17,279 bases of DNA from CAZPMO01 sp964587515 (lineage in GTDB: Bacteria > Pseudomonadota > Alphaproteobacteria > MPNO01): the NCBI GenBank assembly GCA_964587515.1, contig CAZPMO010000100.1, forward strand, positions 1 through 17,279, written 5' to 3'. Below the pieces are notes generated by a model. The model saw nothing but the letters and a program-made list of their open reading frames with translations. It did not search any database and had not been told where the DNA came from. Below are positions 7,339 to 13,848 of the stretch, one piece after another (position 1 is the stretch's first letter; each line of letters begins with the position of its first letter). The translations under genes were made by a program, and so were the position numbers.

Positions 7339-8228
7339 ATGGCCCCGCTGCGCCTGGTGTTCATGGGAACGCCGGATTTCGCGGTGTCATCGCTGGCGGC
7401 GCTGATCGATGCCGGGCACGAGATCGTCTGCGTCTATTCGCAGCCGCCCCGCCCGGCGGGACGCGGGCGCGCGCTGCGCGCATCACCGGTCCAGGCGTTC
7501 GCCGAGCAGCGCGGCATCGAGACCCGGCATCCCGAGACCCTGAAGGACGCCGAAGCCCAGCGCGCGTTCGCGGAACTCGGCTGTGACGCCGCCGTGGTCG
7601 CGGCCTACGGGCTGATCCTGCCACGCGAGATTCTGGCGGCGCCCCGTCTCGGTTGCATCAACGTGCATGCCTCGCTGCTGCCGCGCTGGCGCGGCGCGGC
7701 GCCGATCCAGCGCGCCATTATGGAAGGCGATCGCGAGACCGGCGTGACCATCATGATGATGGATGAAGGGCTCGATACCGGCGCGATGCTGGTATCGCAA
7801 ACCGTCCCCATCGGACCGGAGACGACCGGCGGCGCGCTGCACGACGCGCTGGCTGAACTCGGCGCCAGGCTGGTCGTCGACGCGCTGGCGGCGCTCGAAG
7901 ACGGCGGCGGCGGGCCGACGGCGCCATCGACTGGCGCCGGCCCGCTCGCGAGATCGAACGCCAGATACGCGCGCTGAACCCGGCGCCCGGCGCCTGGTTC
8001 AGCCATGCGGGCGAAAGGATCCGGGTGCTGGCGGCGGAGGAGCGTGCGTTGACGGAAACCGGGACCGCGCCCGGTCAGGTCATCGACGGCCGTCTCACCA
8101 TCGCCTGCGGCGCGGGCGCGATCGGACTGTTGCGTCTCCAGCGCCCCGGCCGTAATCCGATGGACGCGGCGGATTTCCTGCGGGGTTACGATCTTTCGCC
8201 CGGAACGATGTTCCATGCCGCGCTATAA
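7339..8228 (+). pseudogene. fmt: Methionyl-tRNA formyltransferase, frameshifted with linker deletion
   Basis: Fmt transfers a formyl group from 10-formyl-THF to initiator Met-tRNA. The catalytic N-terminal domain is complete in one frame: FMGTPDFAV near residue 8, INVHASLLPRWRGAAPIQRA with Asn108 and His110, and MDEGLDTG with Asp146. After ALEDGGGG (about 7890-7913) this frame runs into unrelated residues and stops at 7975-7977. From about 7914 another frame carries the rest of the family: ADGAIDWRRPAREIERQIR, ALNPAPGAWF, VIDGRLTIACGAGAIGL and RNPMDAADFLRGY, ending at TAA 8226-8228. The linker usually found between these parts, around a TYA-K-I-K motif, is absent, roughly 20 residues. So the lesion is a deletion not divisible by three, not a single-base slip. 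It could be a true mutation or an assembly/consensus error at the GGC-rich junction. The 3' end overlaps truA by 14 bases. Confidence 0.85.
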
Positions 8229-8970
8229 GCTGACCCTCGAATATGACGGGACTGGTTTCGTCGGCTGGCAGCGCCAGAACAACGGGCCTTCGGTCCAGCA
8301 GGCGCTGGAAGAGGCGATCGACGGGTTTTGCGGCGAGACCGTTACCGTGTTCAGCGCCGGGCGCACGGATGCCGGCGTGCACGCGCTGGGCCAGGTGGTT
8401 CATTTCGATCTCGAAAGGAATGCGCCGCCCGATACCGTCGCCGATGCGGTCAATGCCCATCTCAGGCCACATGCGATCGCGGTGGTGGCGTCGGAGACCG
8501 TTTCCGAAGATTTTCATGCCCGTCATTCGGCGCGCCAGCGGGCCTATCTCTATCGCATCGTCAACCGCCGCGCGCCGCTGACCGTCGATCGCGGCCGCGT
8601 CTGGCGGGTGCCGGCGCCGCTGGATGCCGGGGCCATGCATGAAGCCGCGCAACGGCTGGTCGGCAATCATGATTTCTCGACATTCCGGGCCAGCGAATGC
8701 CAGGCGAAATCACCGGTGAAGACGCTGGATGCCCTCGATGTCGCGCGCATTTCAGATGAGATCCGGGTTTATGCCCGGGCGCGGTCCTTCCTGCATCACC
8801 AGGTGCGCAATTTCGTGGGCACGCTGAAGCTGGTGGGAGAGGGAAAGTGGAGCGCCGAGGATGTGTCCGACGCGCTGGCCGCGCGGGATCGGACCCGGGG
8901 CGGGCCCACCGCGCCGGCGGACGGGCTCTATCTGACCGAAATCGTCTATGACCCCATGGTCGACCAGTAG
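8215..8970 (+). CDS. truA: tRNA pseudouridine(38-40) synthase TruA
   Basis: Enzyme of 251 residues that converts uridines 38-40 of the tRNA anticodon arm to pseudouridine. It begins with the family strand YKLTLEYDGTGFVGWQRQ. The catalytic aspartate is Asp52 in SAGRTDAGVHALGQ. Later conserved blocks are FHARHSARQRAYLYRI, DFSTFRA, FLHHQVRN and the C-terminal AP-GLYL stretch. Length is typical of bacterial TruA. The ATG at 8215 lies inside the end of the fmt reading frame (14-base overlap), so translation may be coupled; this depends on whether fmt is truly frameshifted, since the first fmt frame stops about 240 bases earlier. Confidence 0.97.
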   Translation: MPRYKLTLEYDGTGFVGWQRQNNGPSVQQALEEAIDGFCGETVTVFSAGRTDAGVHALGQVVHFDLERNAPPDTVADAVNAHLRPHAIAVVASETVSEDFHARHSARQRAYLYRIVNRRAPLTVDRGRVWRVPAPLDAGAMHEAAQRLVGNHDFSTFRASECQAKSPVKTLDALDVARISDEIRVYARARSFLHHQVRNFVGTLKLVGEGKWSAEDVSDALAARDRTRGGPTAPADGLYLTEIVYDPMVDQ

Positions 8971-9065
8971 AGCGCGGCGCACAGCACCGAGACGTACGAA
9001 AAGACGAGATAGACAACGAAACGCGAGGAAGACCTCGCCATGGCGTGCATCGGACGTCCGTTCAT
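8946..9065 (-). CDS. Candidate small membrane protein (39 aa), unknown
   Basis: A minus-strand frame from ATG 9065 to TAG 8946 encodes 39 residues with one hydrophobic segment, RFVVYLVFSYVSVLCAALYW (about residues 15-34), preceded by basic residues. That arrangement is typical of single-pass inner-membrane microproteins. By my count 30 of the 38 codons after the start end in G or C, in line with coding sequence here. Possible ribosome binding is AGGT or AGG just upstream (3-12 bases before ATG). A minus-strand TTGACT-17-TACAAG pair lies at about 9151-9179. It overlaps the truA 3' end by 25 bases in antisense. I recognise no family; chance occurrence remains possible. Confidence 0.3.
   Translation of the reverse strand: MNGRPMHAMARSSSRFVVYLVFSYVSVLCAALYWSTMGS
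9023..9038. other. Stem-loop 3' of truA
   Basis: GCGAGG (9023-9028) and CCTCGC (9033-9038) form a 6-bp stem with loop AAGA. It lies 52 bases after the truA stop. No T-run follows on either strand, so intrinsic termination is unlikely; it may mark the truA mRNA 3' end. It also lies inside the minus-strand candidate microprotein frame. Confidence 0.25.
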
Positions 9066-9150
9066 ATGCCTGACCTACTCAACTGGTTTACGCTGTCCCC
9101 CGAATCTCCCACCAGATCTTAACGCGATTCGACGGACGTTGACGGGGAGC

Positions 9151-9290
9151 TCTTGTACTAACAATCCTTATAATAGTCAAAATATTTTTACATTTTTTTA
9201 AGTAAATATTCAAATTAACTAAAATATTAAACAAATACTCACTGGCTATGGTTGTATTTTATAGTTAATTTAATTTTCCAGTTCACGAAG
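9151..9290. other. AT-rich intergenic island
   Basis: Of the 100 bases 9181-9280 only 17 are G or C, in a window whose genes are about two-thirds GC. The stretch has A and T tracts, a perfect TATAAT at about 9168-9173 on the plus strand and no open frame of useful length. It lies between the truA/microprotein region and the hsp20 promoter. It may be a binding region for a nucleoid protein or an UP-like promoter element; a remnant of foreign DNA is also possible. No repeat ends or att-like duplication were seen around it. Confidence 0.5.
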
Positions 9291-9328
9291 CATGGGGCCT
9301 CCGGCGGGGCAAGCACAGGGCCCGCGCG

Positions 9329-9359
9329 GTTGAAATCCGGCGTCTTGGCGCCCATATAT
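9329..9359 (+). promoter_or_regulatory. RpoH (sigma32)-type heat-shock promoter of hsp20
   Basis: GTTGAAA (9329-9335) and CCCATATAT (9351-9359) are separated by 15 bases, close to the heat-shock sigma consensus CTTGAAA and CCCCATNT. Transcription would start near 9366, about 100 bases before the hsp20 start. The downstream gene, a small heat-shock protein, is a classic RpoH target. Confidence 0.6.
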
Positions 9360-9365
9360 CGGTCA

Positions 9366-9468
9366 GGCGGCGCGGTTCGGGCCGCCGGCGGGTGGATGCC
9401 AAATTGGGTCCCCCGGACATATTGACGGTTTACCGGTCATCGGCTCGCTCATCGGGAGGAGGCATGAA
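9366..9468 (+). promoter_or_regulatory. Predicted ROSE-like RNA thermometer in hsp20 leader
   Basis: The leader can form successive hairpins. The first is GGCGGC (9366-9371) with GCCGCC (9381-9386). The second is a bulged stem in 9424-9438 (GACGG with CCGGTC). The third is the important one: CTCGCTC (9444-9450) pairs with GAGGAG (9456-9461) around a 5-base loop, leaving G9447 bulged. It therefore contains UCGCU facing the Shine-Dalgarno GGAGGAGG, which is the hallmark U(U/C)GCU of ROSE thermometers known before small heat-shock genes in alphaproteobacteria. Heat would melt this weak stem and free the ribosome binding site, 6 bases before ATG 9469. Folding was done by eye. Confidence 0.55.
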
Positions 9469-9930
9469 ATGACGCGGATTTCGCTATTCAACAGCCCGTT
9501 TCTGCTGGGATTCGACCAGCTCGAACGCGCGCTGGACAGAGTTTCCAAAACGTCGGCGGACGGCTATCCGCCCTACAATATCGAGCAGCTCGGCGATGAC
9601 GCCTTGCGCATCACGATCGCGGTCGCGGGTTTCACCGACCAGGAATTGTCCGTGACCATCGAGGATCGGCAGCTGGTTGTTCGGGGAAAACAGTCCGACG
9701 ACGAGGAACGGGTTTATTTGCACCGGGGCATCGCGGCGCGCCAGTTCCAGCGCTCGTTCGTACTGGCGGAAGGTATCGAAGTCGTCGGCGCGCACCTCAA
9801 GGACGGACTTCTCAATCTCGACCTGGTCAGGCCCAAGGTGGAGAGCCGCACGCGCACCATCGAGATACGGAGCGATGACGATGCGCCACGACAACCGACC
9901 CTGCGTGCGGTCGACGGCAACGGATCCTGA
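9469..9930 (+). CDS. Hsp20 family small heat-shock protein (IbpA-like)
   Basis: Cytoplasmic ATP-independent chaperone of 153 residues that holds unfolding proteins in oligomers. The N-terminus (SLFNSPFLLGFDQLERALD) and the spacing resemble IbpA/HspA of proteobacteria. The alpha-crystallin domain covers about 34-122 with YNIEQLGDDALRITIAVAGF, the beta-6 loop segment YLHRGIAARQFQRSF and the conserved A-L-DGLLNLDL block. A short charged tail follows. A strong Shine-Dalgarno GGAGGAGG precedes ATG 9469; an earlier ATG at 9464 hits a stop after two codons. Regulation appears double: an RpoH-type promoter and a ROSE-like leader. The DUF1150 gene follows after 20 bases, probably on the same transcript. 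Confidence 0.95.
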   Translation: MTRISLFNSPFLLGFDQLERALDRVSKTSADGYPPYNIEQLGDDALRITIAVAGFTDQELSVTIEDRQLVVRGKQSDDEERVYLHRGIAARQFQRSFVLAEGIEVVGAHLKDGLLNLDLVRPKVESRTRTIEIRSDDDAPRQPTLRAVDGNGS

Positions 9931-9950
9931 GTTGGAGTAGGAGACAGGTC

Positions 9951-10166
9951 ATGGACAGGCTTGAAAGAAAATACGTGTTATCCGAGACCGATTTCGCCCT
10001 GCTGAGTCTCGGCGACGTCGCCTATATCAAATTGATCGAGGTCGAGGGCAGCGATGCGTTCGGCGTGTATGCGGCCGACGGGACGACCATGGCGGTGATC
10101 GAAAATTGCGATGTGGCGGTCGCGGCCGTGCGTCAGCAGGACCTGGAGCCTCTCAGCGTCCACTGA
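9951..10166 (+). CDS. DUF1150 family protein
   Basis: Small protein of 71 residues with the DUF1150 pattern, an alphaproteobacterial family of unknown function. Recognisable parts are LSLGDVAYIKLIEV, FGVYAADGTTMAVIENCDVAVAA (the central strand-turn-strand region) and the C-terminal QQDLEPLSVH. The start ATG 9951 has AGGAGA 6 bases before it. It follows hsp20 by 20 bases, an arrangement I know from other alphaproteobacteria, so heat-shock co-expression is likely. It ends 15 bases from the convergent ptsN with no visible terminator between them. No catalytic residues can be named. Confidence 0.9.
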   Translation: MDRLERKYVLSETDFALLSLGDVAYIKLIEVEGSDAFGVYAADGTTMAVIENCDVAVAAVRQQDLEPLSVH

Positions 10167-10181
10167 CGGGTTTGACGGTGG

Positions 10182-10649
10182 TCAGGCCGCGTTGCTGGCC
10201 GCGTTCGCGGATGTCAGCAATTCAAATATTTCCCTGGAATCCTCGGCGGCGCGCAGCTTGTCGCAAACCGTCGCGTCGCGTAGTAATCGTGAAATGCGCG
10301 CCAGCGCCTTGAGATGGTCGGCGCCCGCCGATTCCGGCGCCAGCAACAGAAAGATCAGATCGACAGGTTGATCGTCGATCGCGTCGAAATCGACCGGCTG
10401 TTCGAGCCGGACGAACAGGCCGTGAAGCCCGTCGAGGTCGGAGAGCTTGCCATGAGGGATCGCGATCCCCTTGCCGACGCCCGTGGTGCCCAGCCGTTCG
10501 CGTTCCAGAACGATATCGAAAATTGTGCGTTCGTGAAGGCTGGTCAGTTCGGCCGCGCGCTGGGCCAGTTCCTGAAGCGCCTGTTTCTTGCTCGGCACCC
10601 GTAACGCGTCGACGACGCATTCGGGCGCCAGAAATTCGGAAATTTCCAT
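10182..10649 (-). CDS. ptsN: PTS IIA-like nitrogen regulatory protein PtsN (EIIA-Ntr)
   Basis: Protein of 155 residues of the EIIA-Ntr fold, the final phosphoacceptor of the nitrogen PTS, which senses metabolic state and in other bacteria affects potassium homeostasis and sigma-54-linked genes. The phosphorylated histidine is His66 in GKGIAIPHGKLSD. Other conserved parts are ERLGTTGVGKG just before it and DLIFLLLAPESAGADHLKALARISRLLRD. Length fits the family. AGGA lies 7 bases before ATG 10649, and hpf ends 16 bases upstream, so it is probably translated from the hpf transcript. The place after rpoN and hpf is the standard proteobacterial arrangement. ptsP and ptsO are not in the window. Confidence 0.96.
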   Translation of the reverse strand: MEISEFLAPECVVDALRVPSKKQALQELAQRAAELTSLHERTIFDIVLERERLGTTGVGKGIAIPHGKLSDLDGLHGLFVRLEQPVDFDAIDDQPVDLIFLLLAPESAGADHLKALARISRLLRDATVCDKLRAAEDSREIFELLTSANAASNAA

Positions 10650-10665
10650 CTCGAATCCTTACGCC

Positions 10666-11268
10666 TTATTTTCTCTTCGCGCTGTTGCCGGCCGGATCGA
10701 CCCAGCCGAAATTCCCGTCCGCGCGCCGATAGACAACGTTAATCTCGCCATGCGCGAAATTCCTGAATACTAATGTCGGCTGATCGGCCAGGTCCATACG
10801 CATGACCGCCTCGCTCACCGTCATGTTCTCAATTTCCGTGGTCATCTCGGCAATGACAACCGGGCGATCGGAGCCTGGTTCCTCGGCGTGTTCGTCCGTA
10901 TCTTCCTCCGGGGCGGCGAGGATGTACTGTTGCGCGACCAGCCGCTCGGCATCCTCCGCGGATTTCGATTTGCGGTGATGATCCCGAAGCCGCCGCTTGT
11001 ACCGGCGGAGCTGTTTGGCAATCCGATCAGTTGCTGAATCAAACGCCGTATAGGCGTTATCGCCCACCCCATGCGCCTGCACCAGAATGCCTCGCCCGAC
11101 ATGGACGGATATATCGGTGCGCAAGCGACGCGCGTCGCGGGACAGCACAACGGAAGCCTCGATCGCCTGGTCGAAATACTTCGCGACGGCGTCTTCCAGA
11201 CGCTGTCGCGCATGGTCGCGCAACGCATCGCCGACATCCAGTTGTTTGCCTTTGACCGTAACCTGCAT
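10666..11268 (-). CDS. hpf: Ribosome hibernation promoting factor, long form (HPF/RaiA)
   Basis: Protein of 200 residues, the long form with two domains. Residues 1-105 are the ribosome-binding S30AE domain (VKGKQLDVGDALRDHARQRL, then ISVHVGRGILVQAHG and the basic RRYKRRLRDHHRK). After an acidic linker (about 118-135), residues 148-192 form the dimerisation domain with MTVSEAVMRMDLADQPTLVF and INVVYRRADGNFGWVDP. Long HPF joins 70S ribosomes into inactive 100S dimers in stationary phase or stress. A sigma70-type promoter lies 93 bases upstream with a pair of direct repeats behind it, so it can be expressed separately from rpoN. The Shine-Dalgarno sequence is weak. Confidence 0.95.
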   Translation of the reverse strand: MQVTVKGKQLDVGDALRDHARQRLEDAVAKYFDQAIEASVVLSRDARRLRTDISVHVGRGILVQAHGVGDNAYTAFDSATDRIAKQLRRYKRRLRDHHRKSKSAEDAERLVAQQYILAAPEEDTDEHAEEPGSDRPVVIAEMTTEIENMTVSEAVMRMDLADQPTLVFRNFAHGEINVVYRRADGNFGWVDPAGNSAKRK

Positions 11269-11360
11269 AAACAGCGGTATCCGGGAAATTGATAGCCCTA
11301 TCGGCGGTCCGCACGGGACCGGAACCGGCGTCGAAGCGACCTTTTTTCCAAGGGCGGCGC

Positions 11361-11389
11361 ACCATATGACCGCCCGTTCACGGAGTCAA
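11361..11389 (-). promoter_or_regulatory. Sigma70-type promoter for hpf-ptsN
   Basis: On the minus strand TTGACT (11389-11384) and TATGGT (11366-11361) are 17 bases apart. Transcription would start near 11354, giving an 85-base leader before hpf. In the leader GGTCC/GGACC (11306-11320) can form a hairpin. Confidence 0.55.
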
Positions 11390-11391
11390 TA

Positions 11392-11429
11392 CAACGCGCG
11401 CGAGCGCTTACAACAACGCGCGCGAGCGC
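11392..11429. repeat. Two direct repeats of 16 bases, 22-base period
   Basis: CAACGCGCGCGAGCGC occurs at 11392-11407 and again, without mismatch, at 11414-11429. The 22-base spacing is about two turns of DNA, so a protein would meet both copies on the same face. Their centres are about 46 and 68 bases upstream of the predicted hpf transcription start, suitable for an activator or stress regulator. The repeats lie 38 bases past the rpoN stop and could alternatively matter in the rpoN mRNA 3' end. Confidence 0.6.
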
Positions 11430-11467
11430 GAAAGCGGCGCACGGTGACGCCCGTTCGATGGTGAAAC

Positions 11468-13030
11468 TCAGGCGTGGATCGCCTTGGCGCGTCGGCGCTG
11501 CACCGAGGACGGAATCCGCAACGCATCGCGGTATTTGGCGACGGTGCGGCGCGCGATATCGATGCCGTCGGCGCGCAGAATATCGACGATCTTGTCGTCG
11601 GAAAGGACACTGTCCGGAGTTTCGTCGTTTACCAGGGTTTGGATCCGGAACCGAATGGATTCGGCTGAATGCGAATCGCCCACCAGGTTCTGACCCACGC
11701 CCGACGAAAAGAAATACTTCATCTCGAACACGCCGCGCGACATGCCCAGGAACTTGTTGTTGGTCACGCGGCTTACAGTACTTTCGTGCACGCCCACCAC
11801 CTCGGCGATTTCACGAAGTGTCAGGGGTCTGAGGTGCTGTACCCCTTTCGAGAAAAAATCGTTCTGCTGGCGGACGAGTTCGGTCGCGACTTTCAGGATG
11901 GTTTGCGCCCGTTGCTGAAGCGACTTCACCAGCCAGCTCGCCGACTGGAAGCAGTCGATCAGATATTCCTGCTCGTCCTTCTTGCGCGCCTGTTTCTTGA
12001 CCACCGCATAGTAACGGCTGTTGACGAGAACGCGGGGCAGGGTCTCGTTGTTAAGCTCGACCACCCAGCCGCCATCCTTGTCGCGGTGGACAAGCACATC
12101 GGGGATCACCGGCTGGGCGACGTTATGGTCGAACTCCGACGCCGGTTTCGGATTGAGCGTCCTGATCTCCTGGATCATGGCGGTGAGTTCGTCCGGCGTA
12201 ACGCCGCACATTTTGCGGAGCGTGGTGATGTCGTGCCGGCCCAGAAGATCGAGATTTTCCAGCAGGGTCTGCATCGGTTCGTCGAGCCGGTTCCGGTCGC
12301 GGAGCTGGAGGCCAAGGCATTCGGAAAGGCTGGTTGCGAATATGCCGGTCGGGTCGAAGCGTTGAACTTGGTCAAGGGTCTCCTCGACCCGTTCGACGTC
12401 GCATCCCATCGCGTCGGCGACCTGTTCAGTGTCGCCGGTGTAATATCCCGCGTCGTCCAGCCCCTCGATCAACATCGATGCGATCAGACGGTCCGCCGGA
12501 TCTTCGAAATCGACATTGACCTGGCTCAAAAGATGATCGCGCAGCGTCGTGTGCTGCGAGGCGAGGTTCTCGAGATCGGGGGCATCCTCGCCGCCGCCGG
12601 CGCTTTGCTGCATCCAGTTCACGCCTTCGTCGCCGCGCTCCTGCGTTCCGGGCGTGGGCTGGGTGTCCCAGACATTCTCGTAATCGGTGTCGAGCGCCGC
12701 GGAATCGCTTTCCAGCAACGTCTCTGAATTTGTCATCTCCGCCGAATCCGGCGTGTGGGGTTCGTCGTCGGAATAGGAGTCCTGGGCCGCCGCGCTGTCC
12801 TCGCCCGAGGAGTCGCCGGCCGGCTCGCCGTCGCCGTTTTCGGCAACGCCGGTTTCCAGCCCACCCTCGACGTCTTCACGCTCGAGCAGCGGATTGGATT
12901 CAATTTCCTGCACTATGAAAGCCTGGAGTTCGATATTCGTCATCTGCAACAGCTTGATTGCCTGCTGCAGCTGCGGCGTCATTACCAGCGACTGGCTCTG
13001 ACGCAGGTCCAGGCGCGGGCCGAGAGCCAT
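11468..13030 (-). CDS. rpoN: RNA polymerase sigma-54 factor RpoN
   Basis: Protein of 520 residues that directs RNA polymerase to -24/-12 promoters and needs enhancer-binding ATPases. Region I is the Gln-rich LRQSQSLVMTPQLQQAIKLL (about 9-28), running on to ESNPLLE. Region II is acidic and long (about 53-145, rich in Asp, Glu and Ser), as usual in alphaproteobacteria. The core-binding part follows, then the helix-turn-helix LTLREIAEVVGVHESTVSRV and finally the RpoN box ARRTVAKYR at 493-501, complete. AGGA lies 8-11 bases before ATG 13030. Only 35 bases separate it from lptB, so it probably continues the lpt transcript. No enhancer-binding protein gene or convincing -24/-12 site was seen in the window. 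Confidence 0.98.
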   Translation of the reverse strand: MALGPRLDLRQSQSLVMTPQLQQAIKLLQMTNIELQAFIVQEIESNPLLEREDVEGGLETGVAENGDGEPAGDSSGEDSAAAQDSYSDDEPHTPDSAEMTNSETLLESDSAALDTDYENVWDTQPTPGTQERGDEGVNWMQQSAGGGEDAPDLENLASQHTTLRDHLLSQVNVDFEDPADRLIASMLIEGLDDAGYYTGDTEQVADAMGCDVERVEETLDQVQRFDPTGIFATSLSECLGLQLRDRNRLDEPMQTLLENLDLLGRHDITTLRKMCGVTPDELTAMIQEIRTLNPKPASEFDHNVAQPVIPDVLVHRDKDGGWVVELNNETLPRVLVNSRYYAVVKKQARKKDEQEYLIDCFQSASWLVKSLQQRAQTILKVATELVRQQNDFFSKGVQHLRPLTLREIAEVVGVHESTVSRVTNNKFLGMSRGVFEMKYFFSSGVGQNLVGDSHSAESIRFRIQTLVNDETPDSVLSDDKIVDILRADGIDIARRTVAKYRDALRIPSSVQRRRAKAIHA

Positions 13031-13065
13031 AATCCCTTATCCTACATACACTTAGAAAGAGATTC

Positions 13066-13848
13066 CTACATACTGAACCTTTCCCCAAGGTAAACGCGGC
13101 GCACATCTTCGTGGGCGACGATTTCCGCCGGAGCGCCCTCCATCAAAACCGCGCCGTCATGCAGGATATAGGCGCGATCGACGATTTCGAGGGTTTCCCG
13201 GACATTATGGTCGGTAATCAGCACTCCGATACCGCGATCCTTGAGGTGGTAGACCAGGTCCCGAATATCGTTAACCGCTATCGGGTCGATGCCTGCCAGC
13301 GGCTCGTCCAGCAGGATGAAATTGGGCGTCGACGCCAGTGCCCGGGCGATTTCGACGCGTCGCCGTTCGCCGCCGGAAAGCGCCAGCGCCGGCGTGCGCC
13401 GGAGGTGGCTGAGCGAGAATTCCGCCAGAAGATCCTCGAGCACGGCTTCGCGCTGATCGACGCGATCATAGGCGATTTCGAGGACGGCGCGCAGGTTTCC
13501 CTCGACCGTGAGGCCCCGGAAAATAGAGGCTTCCTGGGGAAGATATCCGATCCCCATCCGCGCCCTGCGATACATGGGCAGGTCGGTTATATTGTGGCCA
13601 TCGAGGGAAATGACGCCGTAATCCGCGGTGATCAAACCGGTAATAATGTAAAAACACGTCGTTTTGCCGGCGCCGTTGGGCCCCAGCAGCCCGACCGCCT
13701 CGCCGCGCTGCACCGACAGACCGACGTCCCGCAGCACGGGACGTTTCTTGAACCGCTTGCCAAGATTCTCGGCCACCAGACCGGAATTTTCATTGATCAG
13801 GCGCGGGGCGCCCTGGTCCTCGTCGCGACCCGTTTGCCGGTCGTTCAT
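13066..13848 (-). CDS. lptB: LPS export ABC transporter ATP-binding protein LptB
   Basis: ATPase of 260 residues that powers the LptBFG transporter extracting lipopolysaccharide from the inner membrane. Walker A GPNGAGKT is at 56-63, the Q-loop at Gln105 in GYLPQEASIF, the signature LSGGE at 157-161, Walker B FILLDE at 177-182 and the switch His214 in LITDHN. The segment PQEASIFRGLTVEGNL is characteristic of LptB. The first 23 residues are a charged extension beyond the usual start; the ATG is supported by the 4-base ATGA overlap with lptA. lptF and lptG are not in the window, which is usual as they are commonly encoded elsewhere. Confidence 0.97.
   Translation of the reverse strand: MNDRQTGRDEDQGAPRLINENSGLVAENLGKRFKKRPVLRDVGLSVQRGEAVGLLGPNGAGKTTCFYIITGLITADYGVISLDGHNITDLPMYRRARMGIGYLPQEASIFRGLTVEGNLRAVLEIAYDRVDQREAVLEDLLAEFSLSHLRRTPALALSGGERRRVEIARALASTPNFILLDEPLAGIDPIAVNDIRDLVYHLKDRGIGVLITDHNVRETLEIVDRAYILHDGAVLMEGAPAEIVAHEDVRRVYLGERFSM

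Noticed and set aside
7885..7930. Programmed ribosomal frameshift in fmt
   Set aside because: No slippery heptamer or stimulatory structure was seen, and a shift would still leave the linker missing.
9051..9060. Perfect 10-base palindrome CGGACGTCCG
   Set aside because: Short GC palindromes are expected by chance at this composition; no second copy or gene context supports an operator.
11330..11347. Plus-strand terminator-like GTCG-AAG-CGAC followed by CTTTTTT
   Set aside because: The stem has only 4 bp and no plus-strand gene ends nearby.
11669..12727. Plus-strand open frame of 352 codons
   Set aside because: Antisense to rpoN, whose motifs are complete; composition is typical of a shadow frame.
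13031..13065. TGTAGGA occurring twice between lptB and rpoN
   Set aside because: Seven-base repeat that includes the lptB stop and the rpoN ribosome binding site; likely chance.
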